Shown here one piece after another: positions 34,773-47,785 of a DNA stretch of 64,000 nucleotides (positions within the stretch are counted from its first letter, which is position 1; the number at the start of each line of letters is the position of its first letter). Origin of the DNA: Mycobacterium sp. BK086 (GTDB taxonomy: Bacteria; Actinomycetota; Actinomycetes; Mycobacteriales; Mycobacteriaceae); NCBI GenBank assembly GCA_004362315.1, contig SNWL01000008.1, positions 124,001 to 188,000 on the forward strand. Reading direction: 5' to 3'. Position numbers and translations under genes: made by a program. The notes beneath the pieces are model-generated. The model did not search any database, was not told the DNA's origin, and was given only the letters and a program-made list of their open reading frames with translations.

Positions 34773-35106
34773 GCCGGACGTCCGATAAGCGCCTACCTTC
34801 TTGGCGCTCTCTCACAAGGTAGTTTGACATCCCGCAGTGGGGGTCGTGCCGTTTGCGCACTTGGCACCTCACATGTGTTGCCCGACGGAGATCTTCCTGT
34901 GTCGGGCATGCGACCAGCGAACGTCGCCGTCCATCGATGAAGAACACGCATGATCCGATGTGCCGACCGGTAACGTGCCGCGCCTGTTAGTCTTGCGAGA
35001 CTCGAACACCGAAAGTAGACAGCGTGCATCCGGTCAGTTCAGTTTTCTCAACGATTTTGCTGCGACGCCGCGGTTCGAGTGCCGGTAGTTTCGTTGGTGG
35101 CCAATC
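34773..35106. promoter_or_regulatory. Divergent intergenic region rich in inverted repeats
   Basis: This gene-free stretch of 334 bp lies between the Wzc-like gene and the second BcsB-like gene. It has three inverted repeats: CTACCTT/AAGGTAG (34793-34799 and 34816-34822), TGCCCGAC/GTCGGGCA (34879-34886 and 34901-34908) and AGTCT-TGCG-AGACT (34989-35002). None is followed by a T-run, so they look more like operators or leader hairpins than terminators. Promoters for both divergent operons must lie here. Confidence 0.45.
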
Positions 35107-37095
35107 ATGATCTTCTTTCGGAACGCCCTGCGCACCATTCTTTCCGCCATTTTGCTGGCCCTGCCCACCCTTCTCGCCGGGCCTGCTACGGGTCCGGCGG
35201 GTGCTGCTCCCGATCAACCCGCCGATCCGGCAGTAACGGCGTTGCCGTTGCCATGGACTGCCCTCGGATTGAACCCTTCTCTGGTTCTGGGACCCAACGC
35301 CAACATGGGTGTCACCGTGCCGGTGCCCGCCGGGCTGACAGCCGCGCGGGTGCAGGGGTCGATCGAGGTGCCCATGAATGTCAGCCCCGGCTACGTCGAG
35401 GTCGATGGTGGCGACGGCACGTTCCTCGGTGCGGTTTATGTGCCTGCCGCCGGGCCCGATCGGCTCGTGACACCGTTCGACATCGATATCTCGGCAGCGC
35501 GGCGAGGGCCCTCGTCAGTCGACTTGTCGTTTGCCTTCCATCCGATCGAACGTGCCGACGAGGTCTGCGCCACTCAGCAACTGACGCTGAACAATCTGGT
35601 GACGGTGTTCGCGGGGGTCGAACCCGCGGTGACGTCGGTGGCGAGTTTCTTCCCGTCGGTGGTGAAGCGGTTCACGATCTACGCACCGACCGACGCCGAC
35701 ACGGCTGAGAAGCAGGCGGTGCTGACGTTGGTATCCACGTTGGCGCGGCTCTATCAACCCCAACCGCTGGCGATCTCGGTCCTCACCCAGCCGCGTGGCG
35801 CGATACCGCCACCGGCGCCGTCTATGGAGCGGGCGATCGTGGTCGAGGCCGGACCGGTGGGCTACACCGTGGTGAACCCGAGCAGTCCGGCTGCCTACCT
35901 TCGGATTTCGGGCCGTGGTGACTCGCTGACAGCTCAGATTTCGTTGCTCGTCACCCAGATGCAGTCGCTGGTGCAGTCTCCCACTGCGCGGGTCGACCAG
36001 GCAGGCGCCACTGAGACCCGCGGCGGAGACACGCTGACGTTCAGCCAGTTGAAAATGGCCGGGAAGACCGATGTCCTGCGGACCGGCACCATGTCGGTCG
36101 GTGTCGACCGGTCAGCGCTGAGTGCCGGCCGCATCGACAGCGTCCAGGTGCACCTGCTCGCCGACTACACGCCCGTCGCCAAGGATGACCGGGGAGCCGT
36201 GGTGATTCGCTCCAAAGGCGTCGTCGTCTACCGGGCGTTGCTGGACGGCAGTGGTCGCCTCGACACGACCTTCGACTTGGAGCGCCCCGACTTCGGCCAG
36301 GGAATCAACCTGGACTTCACCCTCACCTATACCCCGGTCCAGGTGTGCGGACCGCTGCTGGCCCCCCTCACCTTCCAGGTCGATCCACGTTCGACGTTGA
36401 CCATCCACCGGGGTGGGCCCCCGCTCGATGGATTCACCGCTCTGCCATCGGAGTTCAGTCCAGGTTTCATGGTCGCCCTTGACGGCAGTGGGCCCAACCA
36501 GCTGTCTTATGCCGCCCAGATCGTCGCCGAGATCGCGAGCCTCACCAGCCGCCAGCTGACACCTCAGGTCGTGGACGTGAAGACCGCCGCCGACGCCGCA
36601 ACCGGCGCATTGATCGTGGCCAACGCCATGGCGATACGGCAAACCTCGCTGAACCCGCCGGTCGGGGGCGACGGCGCGGGGGTGACTGTCCGACTGCCCA
36701 GCGAGCTCGGCCTCAACGTCGACGGGGGGATCGGGTCGATTCAGGCCTTTGCCGACCGCCCCCGAAACCGTGCGGTTGTGCTCGTCACCACGACCACCGG
36801 GTGGAACCTGGTCGACCCGCTGTTCAGCTACCTGGCGGGCCTCAAGAACGGGTGGGCGGAGTTGACCGGAGACGTCCTGGCCGCCGGTGCCGATGGCGTG
36901 CCGACCAACGTCGCCGTGCGCGCCGAGGCCGACACCTTTCAACCGGCGCCGCCGCACAAGACGAGCCCGCTGGTCTTCGTCGGCATCGGGGTGGGTGTGC
37001 TCGCGGCGATCGCGATTGTCGCGGCGACCCTGCGGTCGGGTCGGCGCCGCAACGCCGCCGCCGCATCGCAGGCACCGTCAGACCCGGGTGCCTGA
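35107..37095 (+). CDS. BcsB-like exported, membrane-anchored protein (copy 2, orphan)
   Basis: This 662-residue protein has a signal peptide (about residues 1-34, ending GPAGAAP) and a single C-terminal helix (PLVFVGIGVGVLAAIAIVAATL) followed by a basic tail, the same layout as the copy at 14643-16697. Matching blocks include FSQLKMAGKTDVLRTGTMSVG (copy 1 FGQLNMTGQTS), VHLLADYTPV (LHLIAHYTPV) and AELTGDVLAAGADG (ASLTGDVVATGAAS). No BcsA-like synthase is next to it. It may serve the GT2 at 16694-18118 or another synthase elsewhere. ackA follows 72 bp later on the same strand. Confidence 0.72.
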   Translation: MIFFRNALRTILSAILLALPTLLAGPATGPAGAAPDQPADPAVTALPLPWTALGLNPSLVLGPNANMGVTVPVPAGLTAARVQGSIEVPMNVSPGYVEVDGGDGTFLGAVYVPAAGPDRLVTPFDIDISAARRGPSSVDLSFAFHPIERADEVCATQQLTLNNLVTVFAGVEPAVTSVASFFPSVVKRFTIYAPTDADTAEKQAVLTLVSTLARLYQPQPLAISVLTQPRGAIPPPAPSMERAIVVEAGPVGYTVVNPSSPAAYLRISGRGDSLTAQISLLVTQMQSLVQSPTARVDQAGATETRGGDTLTFSQLKMAGKTDVLRTGTMSVGVDRSALSAGRIDSVQVHLLADYTPVAKDDRGAVVIRSKGVVVYRALLDGSGRLDTTFDLERPDFGQGINLDFTLTYTPVQVCGPLLAPLTFQVDPRSTLTIHRGGPPLDGFTALPSEFSPGFMVALDGSGPNQLSYAAQIVAEIASLTSRQLTPQVVDVKTAADAATGALIVANAMAIRQTSLNPPVGGDGAGVTVRLPSELGLNVDGGIGSIQAFADRPRNRAVVLVTTTTGWNLVDPLFSYLAGLKNGWAELTGDVLAAGADGVPTNVAVRAEADTFQPAPPHKTSPLVFVGIGVGVLAAIAIVAATLRSGRRRNAAAASQAPSDPGA

Positions 37096-37167
37096 AACGC
37101 GCGTCGCGCAGGTTAACGTTTGGCTGGCAACGGTCACGGCCCGGCGCGGATAGGGGAAGCTTAGGGG

Positions 37168-38355
37168 ATGACCGATACCGTCCTGGTGCTCAACTCTGGT
37201 TCGTCGTCGCTGAAATACCAACTGGTGCAACCCGATACTGGGGCGTCGCTGGCCCACGGGATTGTCGAGCGGATCGGTGAGCAGACCTCCACCGCGACAC
37301 TGGTGCTGGGCAACAATGAGATTCGCCGCGACGGCCCTGTCGGCGACCACGAGGCCGCGCTGCGGACGGCATTCGATTTGTTCGCCGAGGCCGGCCAGGC
37401 GCTGGACAGCCTAGGGCTGGTCGCCGTCGGTCACCGGGTGGTGCACGGGGGCCAGGATCTCTATCGCCCCACCGTCATCGACGACGCGGTGATCGCCAAG
37501 CTGGAGGAGCTCGCCCCGCTGGCACCGCTGCACAACCCGCCCGCGGTGCTGGGTATCGAAGTCGCCCGCCGGGTGCTGCCGGATCTGCCACACGTCGCGG
37601 TGTTCGACACCGCGTTCTTTCACGACCTGCCCGCCGCCTCGGCCACGTATGCGATGGACCGGGAGTTGGCGCAGCGCTGGCAGATTCGCCGCTACGGCTT
37701 CCACGGCACCTCGCATCAGTACGTCAGCCAGCACGCCGCGCAGTTCCTCGATGCTCCGATCGAATCGCTCAACCAGATCGTCCTGCACCTGGGCAACGGA
37801 GCGTCGGCGTCGGCGATCGCGGGCGGCCGGCCGGTCGACACCTCGATGGGCCTCACACCGATGGAGGGGCTGGTCATGGGAACCCGCTCCGGGGACATCG
37901 ATCCCGGCGTCCTGGTGTACCTGTGGCGCACGGCCGGAATGGGTGTCGAGGAGATCGAGACGATGCTCAATCGACACGCCGGTATGTACGGGCTCGGTGG
38001 CGAGATCGACTTCCGGGTCGTGCATCAGCGGATCGAATCCGGCGACGAGGCAGCGCAATTGGCCTACGACGTGTATATCCATCGGCTGCGCAAGTACGTC
38101 GGCGCGTATCTGGCTGTCCTCGGGCACACCGATGTGGTGACGTTCACCGCCGGTGTGGGTGAGAACGACGCGCGTGTGCGCCGCGATGCGCTGACCGGGC
38201 TGGCGCCGTTGGGGATCGAGCTCGACGAGCATCTCAACGAAAGTCCGGCCCGGGGTGCGCGACGGATTTCGGCCGACAAGTCACCGACCACGGTCCTGGT
38301 GATCCCGACGAACGAGGAATTGGCGATCGCCCAGGCCTGCATGACGGTGATCTAG
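37168..38355 (+). CDS. ackA: Acetate kinase
   Basis: This 395-residue ASKHA-fold enzyme turns acetyl-phosphate and ADP into acetate and ATP, or the reverse, with Pta. Family motifs are [15 protein letters not shown] at the N-terminus, [63 protein letters not shown] and the late [13 protein letters not shown]. All catalytic segments are present. The stop shares CTAG with the convergent DUF899 gene. The neighbour after it, pknG, keeps the M. tuberculosis order except for the inserted 38.3-41.7 kb genes. Confidence 0.95.
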   Translation: MTDTVLVLNSGSSSLKYQLVQPDTGASLAHGIVERIGEQTSTATLVLGNNEIRRDGPVGDHEAALRTAFDLFAEAGQALDSLGLVAVGHRVVHGGQDLYRPTVIDDAVIAKLEELAPLAPLHNPPAVLGIEVARRVLPDLPHVAVFDTAFFHDLPAASATYAMDRELAQRWQIRRYGFHGTSHQYVSQHAAQFLDAPIESLNQIVLHLGNGASASAIAGGRPVDTSMGLTPMEGLVMGTRSGDIDPGVLVYLWRTAGMGVEEIETMLNRHAGMYGLGGEIDFRVVHQRIESGDEAAQLAYDVYIHRLRKYVGAYLAVLGHTDVVTFTAGVGENDARVRRDALTGLAPLGIELDEHLNESPARGARRISADKSPTTVLVIPTNEELAIAQACMTVI

Positions 38356-39095
38356 CGCGGCGGGCGGGGGTCTCCTGGGTCGTCGGGGTCGGGATCGCCG
38401 AACCAGCGCGACGGAATGTGCTCGGGGTAGTTGTCGTGCCAGCTCCACCACTCGTAAGGCTTGCTCTGCGGGTAGCCCTGCGGCGAATCCTCCCAGGTCT
38501 CCTGGCGGCCCAAGGCGGTCATGTCGAGGAAATGCCATGTGTTGACGAAGATCTCGTCACCGCGGCTGTCGATGAAGTAGGTACGGTAGATCTGGTCGCC
38601 GTCACGAATGAAGGCATTGGTGCCGTGCCATTGGTCGACGCCGAAGTCGACGTCGAAGGCGTTGTCGGGACCGGGCAGCATTGTGAACCACGGGATGTCC
38701 CAGCCCATGGCGGCCTTGATGCGCGCGACGTCGGTCTGGGGTCCGCGCGATGTGTAGACCAGAGTGGTGTCGCGGGCGTTCAGGTGCGCGAGGTTGCCGA
38801 TGTGGTCGGCCATCAACGAACATCCGACACAACCGTGGTCGGGCCAGCCGTGGACGCCGGGATCCAGAAAGGCGCGGTAGACGATCAACTGGCGGCGGCC
38901 GTCGAACAGGTCGAGCAGGCTCACGGTGCCGTCGGGCCCGTCGAACTCGTACGTCTTGTCGACCGGTGTCCAGGGCATTCGCCGTCGCTGCGCGGCCAGC
39001 GCGTCGCGCGCTCGGGTCAGCTCCTTCTCCTTGACGAGGAGATGTTGGCGGGCGGCGTCCCAGTCCTGTGCCGAGACGATGTCAGGTGTCTTCAT
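38352..39095 (-). CDS. DUF899 (thioredoxin-like) family protein
   Basis: The start is ATG 39095 with GGGAGCA upstream, giving 247 residues; the frame to 39176 reaches into the divergent promoter. The protein shows the DUF899 pattern: [41 protein letters not shown], a Cys pair in [19 protein letters not shown], and a late [24 protein letters not shown]. It is soluble with a thioredoxin-like fold and no known substrate. DUF899 genes often sit with ArsR and SRPBCC genes, as here. Confidence 0.83.
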   Translation of the reverse strand: MKTPDIVSAQDWDAARQHLLVKEKELTRARDALAAQRRRMPWTPVDKTYEFDGPDGTVSLLDLFDGRRQLIVYRAFLDPGVHGWPDHGCVGCSLMADHIGNLAHLNARDTTLVYTSRGPQTDVARIKAAMGWDIPWFTMLPGPDNAFDVDFGVDQWHGTNAFIRDGDQIYRTYFIDSRGDEIFVNTWHFLDMTALGRQETWEDSPQGYPQSKPYEWWSWHDNYPEHIPSRWFGDPDPDDPGDPRPPR

Positions 39096-39164
39096 CGGTG
39101 CTCCCTCGTAAACATTAAACAAATACGTTGAATATCTTCCTCCAGAGAACCACGGCTGCGGGTC

Positions 39165-39177
39165 TATAGTCAACAAG
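39165..39177 (+). promoter_or_regulatory. Candidate leaderless promoter of the ArsR gene
   Basis: TATAGT (39165-39170) fits TAnnnT and stands 7 nt before the ATG at 39178. A short inverted repeat, TCAAC-AAGATG-GTTGA, spans the start codon (39170-39185) and could be part of an autoregulatory site. The whole divergent spacer is AT-rich. Confidence 0.45.
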
Positions 39178-39513
39178 ATGGTTGAAGATCAGGTTCTGGA
39201 CCGTGCGTACGCCGCACTGGCCGATCCGACCCGGCGGCACCTGATCGAGGCGCTGCGGGGCGGCGACGCTCGGATCACCGACCTCGCGGCGCCGTTGCCG
39301 ATGACGTTCGCCGGGGTCTCGCGCCACATCGGCGTGCTGGAATCGGCCGGACTGATCCAGCGCGAGGTGCGCGGCCGCGAACACTGGGTGTCCCTGCGGC
39401 CGGAAGGGCTTAGCGCAGCACAACATTGGATCGACGAGCAGACCCGGTTCTGGTCGGCGCGCGCCGATGCACTGGCGGCGCGCCTGCGCCGAAAGAAAGG
39501 GCAGGGCCGATGA
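39178..39513 (+). CDS. ArsR-family winged-helix regulator
   Basis: This 111-residue HTH protein has the ArsR/SdpR start YAALADPTRRHLIEALRGGDARITDLAAPLPMTFAGVSRHIGVLESAGLI, then the wing region REVRGREHWVSLRPEGL. It has no cysteine metal site, so it belongs to the non-metal branch that is often paired with an SRPBCC gene. The stop overlaps the next start (ATGA). It is divergent from the DUF899 gene and may control both sides. Confidence 0.87.
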   Translation: MVEDQVLDRAYAALADPTRRHLIEALRGGDARITDLAAPLPMTFAGVSRHIGVLESAGLIQREVRGREHWVSLRPEGLSAAQHWIDEQTRFWSARADALAARLRRKKGQGR

Positions 39514-39944
39514 GCGAGACCGTGACCGTCGTCGTCGAGCGGGTCATGCCGGCCATACCGGAGGACGTGTTCGACGAGTGGCTTGATCCGGAGGCGCTGC
39601 AGGAGTGGATGTGTCCGCACCCGGTGCGCGTCGTCGATGTCAGCGTCGACGCCCGCGTCGGGGGCACGGTGCGCTTCGACGTCGACGACTCGGGCGCGCG
39701 GGTGCTCATCAGCGGGCAGTTCCTGACCATCGAGCGCCCACACCTGCTCCGGTTCACGTGGAGCAACTCCAACTGGGAAGATCCGACACAGGCCAGTGTC
39801 GTCACCGTGACGTTCGAGGCTGTCGGCGCCGACGAGACGTTGATGTCGATCGAGCATTCCCTGCTGCCGCCAAGCGAATTCGAATCGTTCCACACCGGCT
39901 GGATCGTCACGTTCGGCCAGCTCGCCGAGAAACTGGAGCGCTGA
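39510..39944 (+). CDS. SRPBCC/AHSA1-domain protein
   Basis: ATG 39510 overlaps the ArsR stop; the upstream frame from 39426 is shadow. The 144-residue protein is one AHSA1/START-like domain: VERVMPAIPEDVFDEWLDPEALQEWM, then GGTVRFDVDDSG, LLRFTWSNSNWEDPTQASVVTVTFE and a final HTGWIVTFGQLAEKLE helix. Such proteins bind small hydrophobic ligands, and ArsR-AHSA1 pairs are common in actinobacteria. The ligand is unknown. Confidence 0.85.
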   Translation: MSETVTVVVERVMPAIPEDVFDEWLDPEALQEWMCPHPVRVVDVSVDARVGGTVRFDVDDSGARVLISGQFLTIERPHLLRFTWSNSNWEDPTQASVVTVTFEAVGADETLMSIEHSLLPPSEFESFHTGWIVTFGQLAEKLER

Positions 39945-40014
39945 CGCCGGGAGTCACCGTCGATCCTGTGGATAGCCGAAGGCACGGTGCCGGGTCGCAT
40001 GGCAACCTGCACCC

Positions 40015-40875
40015 GTGTGGGATGGCAACCAGCCCTTTATCGGGAGCGAAGCTCTGGCATGTGGGCTGCTGAATCGCCATCAGCTGCGAACTCGATTCCG
40101 TGCGCTGTTTCCTGACGTATACGTGGACAGAAAGACTGAGATCTCACTGTGCGAGCGAATTGCCGCCGCGTGGTTGTGGTCGCATCGCGAGGCCACCATC
40201 GCTGGGCTCTCTGCCGCGGCGGTGCATGGCACGAAATGGATTTCGGACGACACGCCCGTTGAGCTGATCCACCACAATGCACGACCACCCTCTGGAGTCG
40301 TGACCCGGCGGTCGCTGCTGCATGACGACGAGGTGCAACTGCTCGACGGTCGACGGGTGACGACCCCAGCCAGGACAGGCTTTGACATTGGGCGGCGCGG
40401 CAGGTTGTCATCCGGTGTCGCTCGGCTCGATGCGCTGGCGCGAGCGACCAAGCTGCGCGCCGAGGAGGTTGCGGCGGTGGCCGCCCGCCATCCCGGTGCG
40501 CGTGGGCTGCGCCAGCTGGAATCAGCACTTGACCTGATCGACCGAGGCGCAGAGTCCCCGCAGGAGTCGTACTTGAGACTGGTTCTGATTCGGGGCGGGC
40601 TGCCGCGACCGACAACCCAGGTACCGGTGTACGCCGAGGACGGCACGGTTGTCGCCTATCTGGATATGGGCTGGCCGGAATTGATGGTCGGTGTCGAATA
40701 CGACGGTGACCATCACCGCACGGACAGGCGACAGTATGTGCGAGATGCGCGCCGCAAGGACCTGGTCGAAGAGCTGGGCTGGCTGATGGTCCGAGTGGTC
40801 GCTGAGGACCATCCCAAAGACATCCTGCTTCGGGCACGGCGCGCGATCGCCAAGCGAGAACTGACTGTGCGCTGA
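40015..40875 (+). CDS. AbiEi-like/DUF559 protein with a Vsr-type endonuclease fold (copy 1)
   Basis: This 286-residue protein starts at GTG 40015. The N-terminal 150 residues form an AbiEi-antitoxin-like winged-helix region (PFIGSEALACGLLNRHQLRTRF... AATIAGLSAAAVHG type). The C-terminal part is the DUF559/Vsr-like nuclease fold: LMVGVEYDGDHHR, RDARRKDLVEELGWLMVRVV. E/D/H residues of a PD-(D/E)xK-like site are visible. Mycobacterial genomes carry several such genes of unknown role. A related gene runs off the right end at 63379. Confidence 0.78.
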   Translation: MWDGNQPFIGSEALACGLLNRHQLRTRFRALFPDVYVDRKTEISLCERIAAAWLWSHREATIAGLSAAAVHGTKWISDDTPVELIHHNARPPSGVVTRRSLLHDDEVQLLDGRRVTTPARTGFDIGRRGRLSSGVARLDALARATKLRAEEVAAVAARHPGARGLRQLESALDLIDRGAESPQESYLRLVLIRGGLPRPTTQVPVYAEDGTVVAYLDMGWPELMVGVEYDGDHHRTDRRQYVRDARRKDLVEELGWLMVRVVAEDHPKDILLRARRAIAKRELTVR

Positions 40876-40955
40876 GGGTTTCGAGTGTGCGTCCAGGGCG
40901 GGATTCTCGGCCGAACGTCGCCCTGAGCGCACAGTCGACGCCGTGAGCGCACAGT
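40864..40955. repeat. Compound inverted repeat over the 3' end of the DUF559 gene
   Basis: The outer arms are ACTGTGCGCT (40864-40873) and AGCGCACAGT (40926-40935), perfect over 10 bp. The inner arms are CAGGGCG (40894-40900) and CGCCCTG (40919-40925), perfect over 7 bp. A second copy of AGCGCACAGT follows at 40946-40955. The left arm includes the stop codon. There is no T-run, so this is not a classical terminator. The layout recalls dispersed mycobacterial intergenic repeats. Confidence 0.6.
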
Positions 40956-40989
40956 CGATCCCAAGCTAGTCGGCGTACGGTCGGCAGCC

Positions 40990-44943
<3,954 letters not shown>

Positions 44944-44944
<1 letters not shown>

Positions 44945-46263
44945 CAGCGGTACTCGCTCAGCCGCGGCCACAGCCCCAGCGCCACCGCCAACGCCGCGCC
45001 GACCGAGAGCACCACACCGCCGACCGTCGTGCCCGACAGCACCCGCCTGGCGGACAGGATGTCGTTGCGGAGTTGGTTGCGGCTCTCCCGGATACCGAGG
45101 GACAGCGCGTCGTCGAGCTTGTCGAACGCCGGCGTCGAGTCGTCCTCGCCGGTGCCCAGCGCCACCTGGGTGGCCGCCTGGTAGTTGCCGACCGAGATGT
45201 AGGCGTTGATCCGTTCATCGGCCTGCCGCCACTTGGTCAGCAGCTGGTCGGCGTTGGCCAGATCGTTCTTGGCGATGGCGTCGTTGCGGGCCAGATAGTC
45301 GGCGAGCTGAGTGTGCATGGCTTCAACGCGTTGGTAGTAGGAGCGTTTCCGGACGTCTTCGTCGCCCCGCCGGATCAGCGACAGCGTCTCGTCGGCGCGA
45401 GCCTGCTGGGCGGTGATCGCCAGGTTAGTCACCGTCTTCAGTGACTCGGCCGCGGTGTCCTTGGCCGCCCGGCTGCCCGCGGTGGAGATCAGCAGTGCCG
45501 ACCCCACCCAGATGACCATCACGACGATCGCCAGACCGCCGGCGATCAGACCCACATTGATCCGGCGTTTGGTGCGGTCGGCCAGCCACCGATGGCCGAA
45601 CACCCCGAACAGCAGGGTCACCGCCACGATCGCGATCACCGGCGCCGGGATCCGGGTGGAGGCCGTGGTCTCGGCGTCGACTCGGGCCGAGGTCTCCTCG
45701 TAGAGCCGTTGCGCGTCGGGCAGGATCTGCTGCTGCATCAGCGCCGACGCCTCCGACAGGTACGACGAGCCGACCGGGTTGCCCATCCGGTTGTTGGTGC
45801 GCGCCGTCTCGATCAGCCCGGTGTAGACCGCCAGCTGCGCGTTGATCCGGCCCAGCAGCTGCACCAGCGGCTCGTCGGTGAGCCCGCTGGACGCCCGGGT
45901 GACCGCGACGGCCGCGTCGGTGATCGCCTGCTCATACCGCTGTCGCACGGCGCGCGGCTCGGAGCCGGCGATGAACGCGGTCGCCGCCGCGGCGTCGGCC
46001 ACCGACAGCGTGGTGTACAGCTGGCCGGCGGCGAACGACAGCGGCTCGGTGTGGTTGAGGACGGTGGTCAGCTGGGTCTGCCGGTTGGTGATCGTCGTCG
46101 AGGTGGCGAATGCGGACAGGATCCCCAGCGTCGCCAGGATCAGGCCGAGGGTGAGGATGCGACCCGGGGTGCTGCGCAGGAACCACCAGCGGGGGTGAGC
46201 GGGCAGGGTCGGCGTCCGTTGCCCCAACGGCTCAGTCGACGGGTGTGCCAACTCAACGGTCAC
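44944..46263 (-). CDS. glnX: GlnX transmembrane signalling protein (Rv0412c type)
   Basis: This 439-residue protein has four helices (about residues 34-52, 208-225, 235-258 and 410-430). Two long, mostly helical exported regions lie between them, each with sensor-like coiled character (TTITNRQTQLTTVLNH..., AITAQQARADETLSLIRRG). It starts at GTG 46263 with a GAGG site upstream. In mycobacteria GlnX links GlnH to PknG. All three genes overlap here as one operon. Confidence 0.9.
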
Positions 46264-46403
46264 CGCTCGCGGACCTCATTCCCTGTTGTCTCAGATCCCT
46301 TGCTGCCCTGTGCCGGTATACCCGACATGCTTCCTGAGACAATCCTAAGAGGTCGTGTGACGGATGGGGCGGGATCGACCGACCTACTCCGGCGTGGCGT
46401 GCT

Positions 46404-46415
46404 TATCCTGAACGC
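46404..46415 (+). promoter_or_regulatory. Candidate leaderless promoter of mutT3
   Basis: TATCCT (46404-46409) fits the TAnnnT -10 and ends 6 nt before the GTG at 46416, supporting that start. The 152-bp spacer to glnX also has to hold the divergent glnX promoter, for which only a weak TATACC is visible. Confidence 0.5.
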
Positions 46416-46997
46416 GTGCGTGGGGATGGCGACGGCTGGGTGGTGTCCGATACCGGCACCCACTATTGGGGTGTGTACGGTGCCGCCGGTCTGTTGTTGC
46501 GGGCGCCCCGCGCCGACGGCACGCCCGCCGTACTGCTCCAGCACCGCGCCCCGTGGAGTCACCAGGGCGGCACCTGGGCGTTGCCCGGCGGTGCACGCGA
46601 CAGTCATGAAACCCCCGAGCAGGCCGCGGTGCGCGAAGCTCACGAGGAGGCCGGGCTGCTGGCCGAGCACGTGCATGTCCGCGCGACGGTGGTGACCGCG
46701 GAGGTCTCCGGTGCCAGCGGTTCGCACTGGAGCTACACGACCGTCGTCGCCGACGCCCCCGAACTGCTGAACACCGTGGCCAACCGGGAGAGCTCCGAAT
46801 TGCGCTGGGTGGCCGAGGACGAGGTGGTCGAGCTGCCGCTGCACCCCGGTTTCGCCGCCAGCTGGGAACGGCTGCGCATCACCGCGATGCTGAGCGCGCA
46901 CGATCATGACGAATGCCTGAAACCGGTGCCGCACACCGTCGAGATCCAGTCCGGGGTCTTCGGGTGGTGCACGTCGGCGGCCGCTGAGGTCAGCTAG
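46416..46997 (+). CDS. mutT3: Nudix hydrolase MutT3
   Basis: This 193-residue Nudix protein has the full box G-x5-E-x7-[33 protein letters not shown] at about residues 62-85, written with all catalytic Glu. The preceding [21 protein letters not shown] is typical of MutT-type NTP hydrolases. The name follows position: mutT3 (Rv0413) lies between Rv0412c and thiE in M. tuberculosis. It may clean up oxidised nucleotides, but the substrate is not proven by sequence. It overlaps thiE by 8 bp at the 3' end. Confidence 0.88.
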   Translation: MRGDGDGWVVSDTGTHYWGVYGAAGLLLRAPRADGTPAVLLQHRAPWSHQGGTWALPGGARDSHETPEQAAVREAHEEAGLLAEHVHVRATVVTAEVSGASGSHWSYTTVVADAPELLNTVANRESSELRWVAEDEVVELPLHPGFAASWERLRITAMLSAHDHDECLKPVPHTVEIQSGVFGWCTSAAAEVS

Positions 46998-47655
46998 TCA
47001 ACGCTGCGCGCAGCCGGGTGGCCGCGGCCCGGGGGTCATCGGCCGCGGTGATCGCACGCACCACCACGATTCGGCTCGCGCCCGCCCCCAGGACCTCGGG
47101 CAGGCGCTGCTCGTCGATTCCGCCGATGGCGAACCACGCCTTGTCGGGTCGCACCGCCGCGACCTCACGCACCAGGTCCAGACCGGGTGCCGGGCGGCCG
47201 GGTTTCGTCGGCGTCGGCCAGCAGGGGCCGACGCAGAAGTAGTCGACGTCCTCCGTCAGTGCGCGGGCAGCCTCACCGATCGCGTGGGTGGAACGGCCGA
47301 TCACGGTCTGATCGCCGACGATGTCGCGGGCCACCTCCAGCGGCAGGTCGTCCTGGCCCAGATGCAGCACGTCGGCACCGGCCGCGCGGGCGATATCGGC
47401 GCGGTCGTTGACCGCCAGGAGGGCGCCGTGCCGACGGGCGGCGTCGGCCAGGATCTCCAGCGCCTGAAGCTCCTCGCGAGCCTCCAGCGGGCCGAACTGC
47501 TGTTCGCCGGGCGAGCCCTTGTCGCGCAGCTGGATCAGGTCGACGCCACCGGCCAGCGCCGCGTCGGCGAACTCGGCCAGATCGCCTCGTTCGCGGCGGG
47601 CGTCGGTGCAGAGGTAGAGCCGTGCGGTCGCGAGCCTGGTGTGAGGTTCGTGCAC
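46990..47655 (-). CDS. thiE: Thiamine-phosphate synthase
   Basis: This 221-residue TIM barrel joins HMP-pyrophosphate and carboxythiazole phosphate to form thiamine monophosphate. Motifs are [82 protein letters not shown] and [11 protein letters not shown] 47655 is preferred to the longer frame because the protein then begins just before the first strand. It is divergent from thiO, and the TPP riboswitch in the spacer faces thiO only. Confidence 0.93.
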   Translation of the reverse strand: MHEPHTRLATARLYLCTDARRERGDLAEFADAALAGGVDLIQLRDKGSPGEQQFGPLEAREELQALEILADAARRHGALLAVNDRADIARAAGADVLHLGQDDLPLEVARDIVGDQTVIGRSTHAIGEAARALTEDVDYFCVGPCWPTPTKPGRPAPGLDLVREVAAVRPDKAWFAIGGIDEQRLPEVLGAGASRIVVVRAITAADDPRAAATRLRAALTS

Positions 47656-47689
47656 ACCGCGACGGTAGCGGCTAGCGTGGACGGTTGGC

Positions 47690-47777
47690 ACGGGAGCCCC
47701 GGGAGCGGGGCTGAGAGTGGAGCGATAACCCTCCAGACCGTCACCACCTGATCCGGGTCATGCCGGCGAAGGAAGCG
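47690..47777 (+). promoter_or_regulatory. TPP riboswitch (THI element) of thiO-thiS-thiG
   Basis: The conserved blocks appear in order: CACGGGAGCCCC with GGGGCTGAGAGTGG (P2 side with CTGAGA), then GACCG near 47736, then ACCTGATCCGGGTCATGCC followed by GGCGAAGGA. These are the universal TPP-binding cores. A GAAAGGG ribosome site follows only about 9 bases before ATG 47786, so control through ribosome-site masking is likely when TPP binds. Confidence 0.93.
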
Positions 47778-47785
47778 AAAGGGAT

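Noticed and set aside
40864..40935. Rho-independent terminator after the DUF559 gene
   Set aside because: Although a strong stem is present, there is no T-run and the nested arms are too widely spaced; it is better described as a repeat element.
45592..46695. Plus-strand open frame of 367 codons across glnX and the start of mutT3
   Set aside because: It crosses the glnX promoter and runs out of frame through mutT3; its composition is typical of an antisense shadow.
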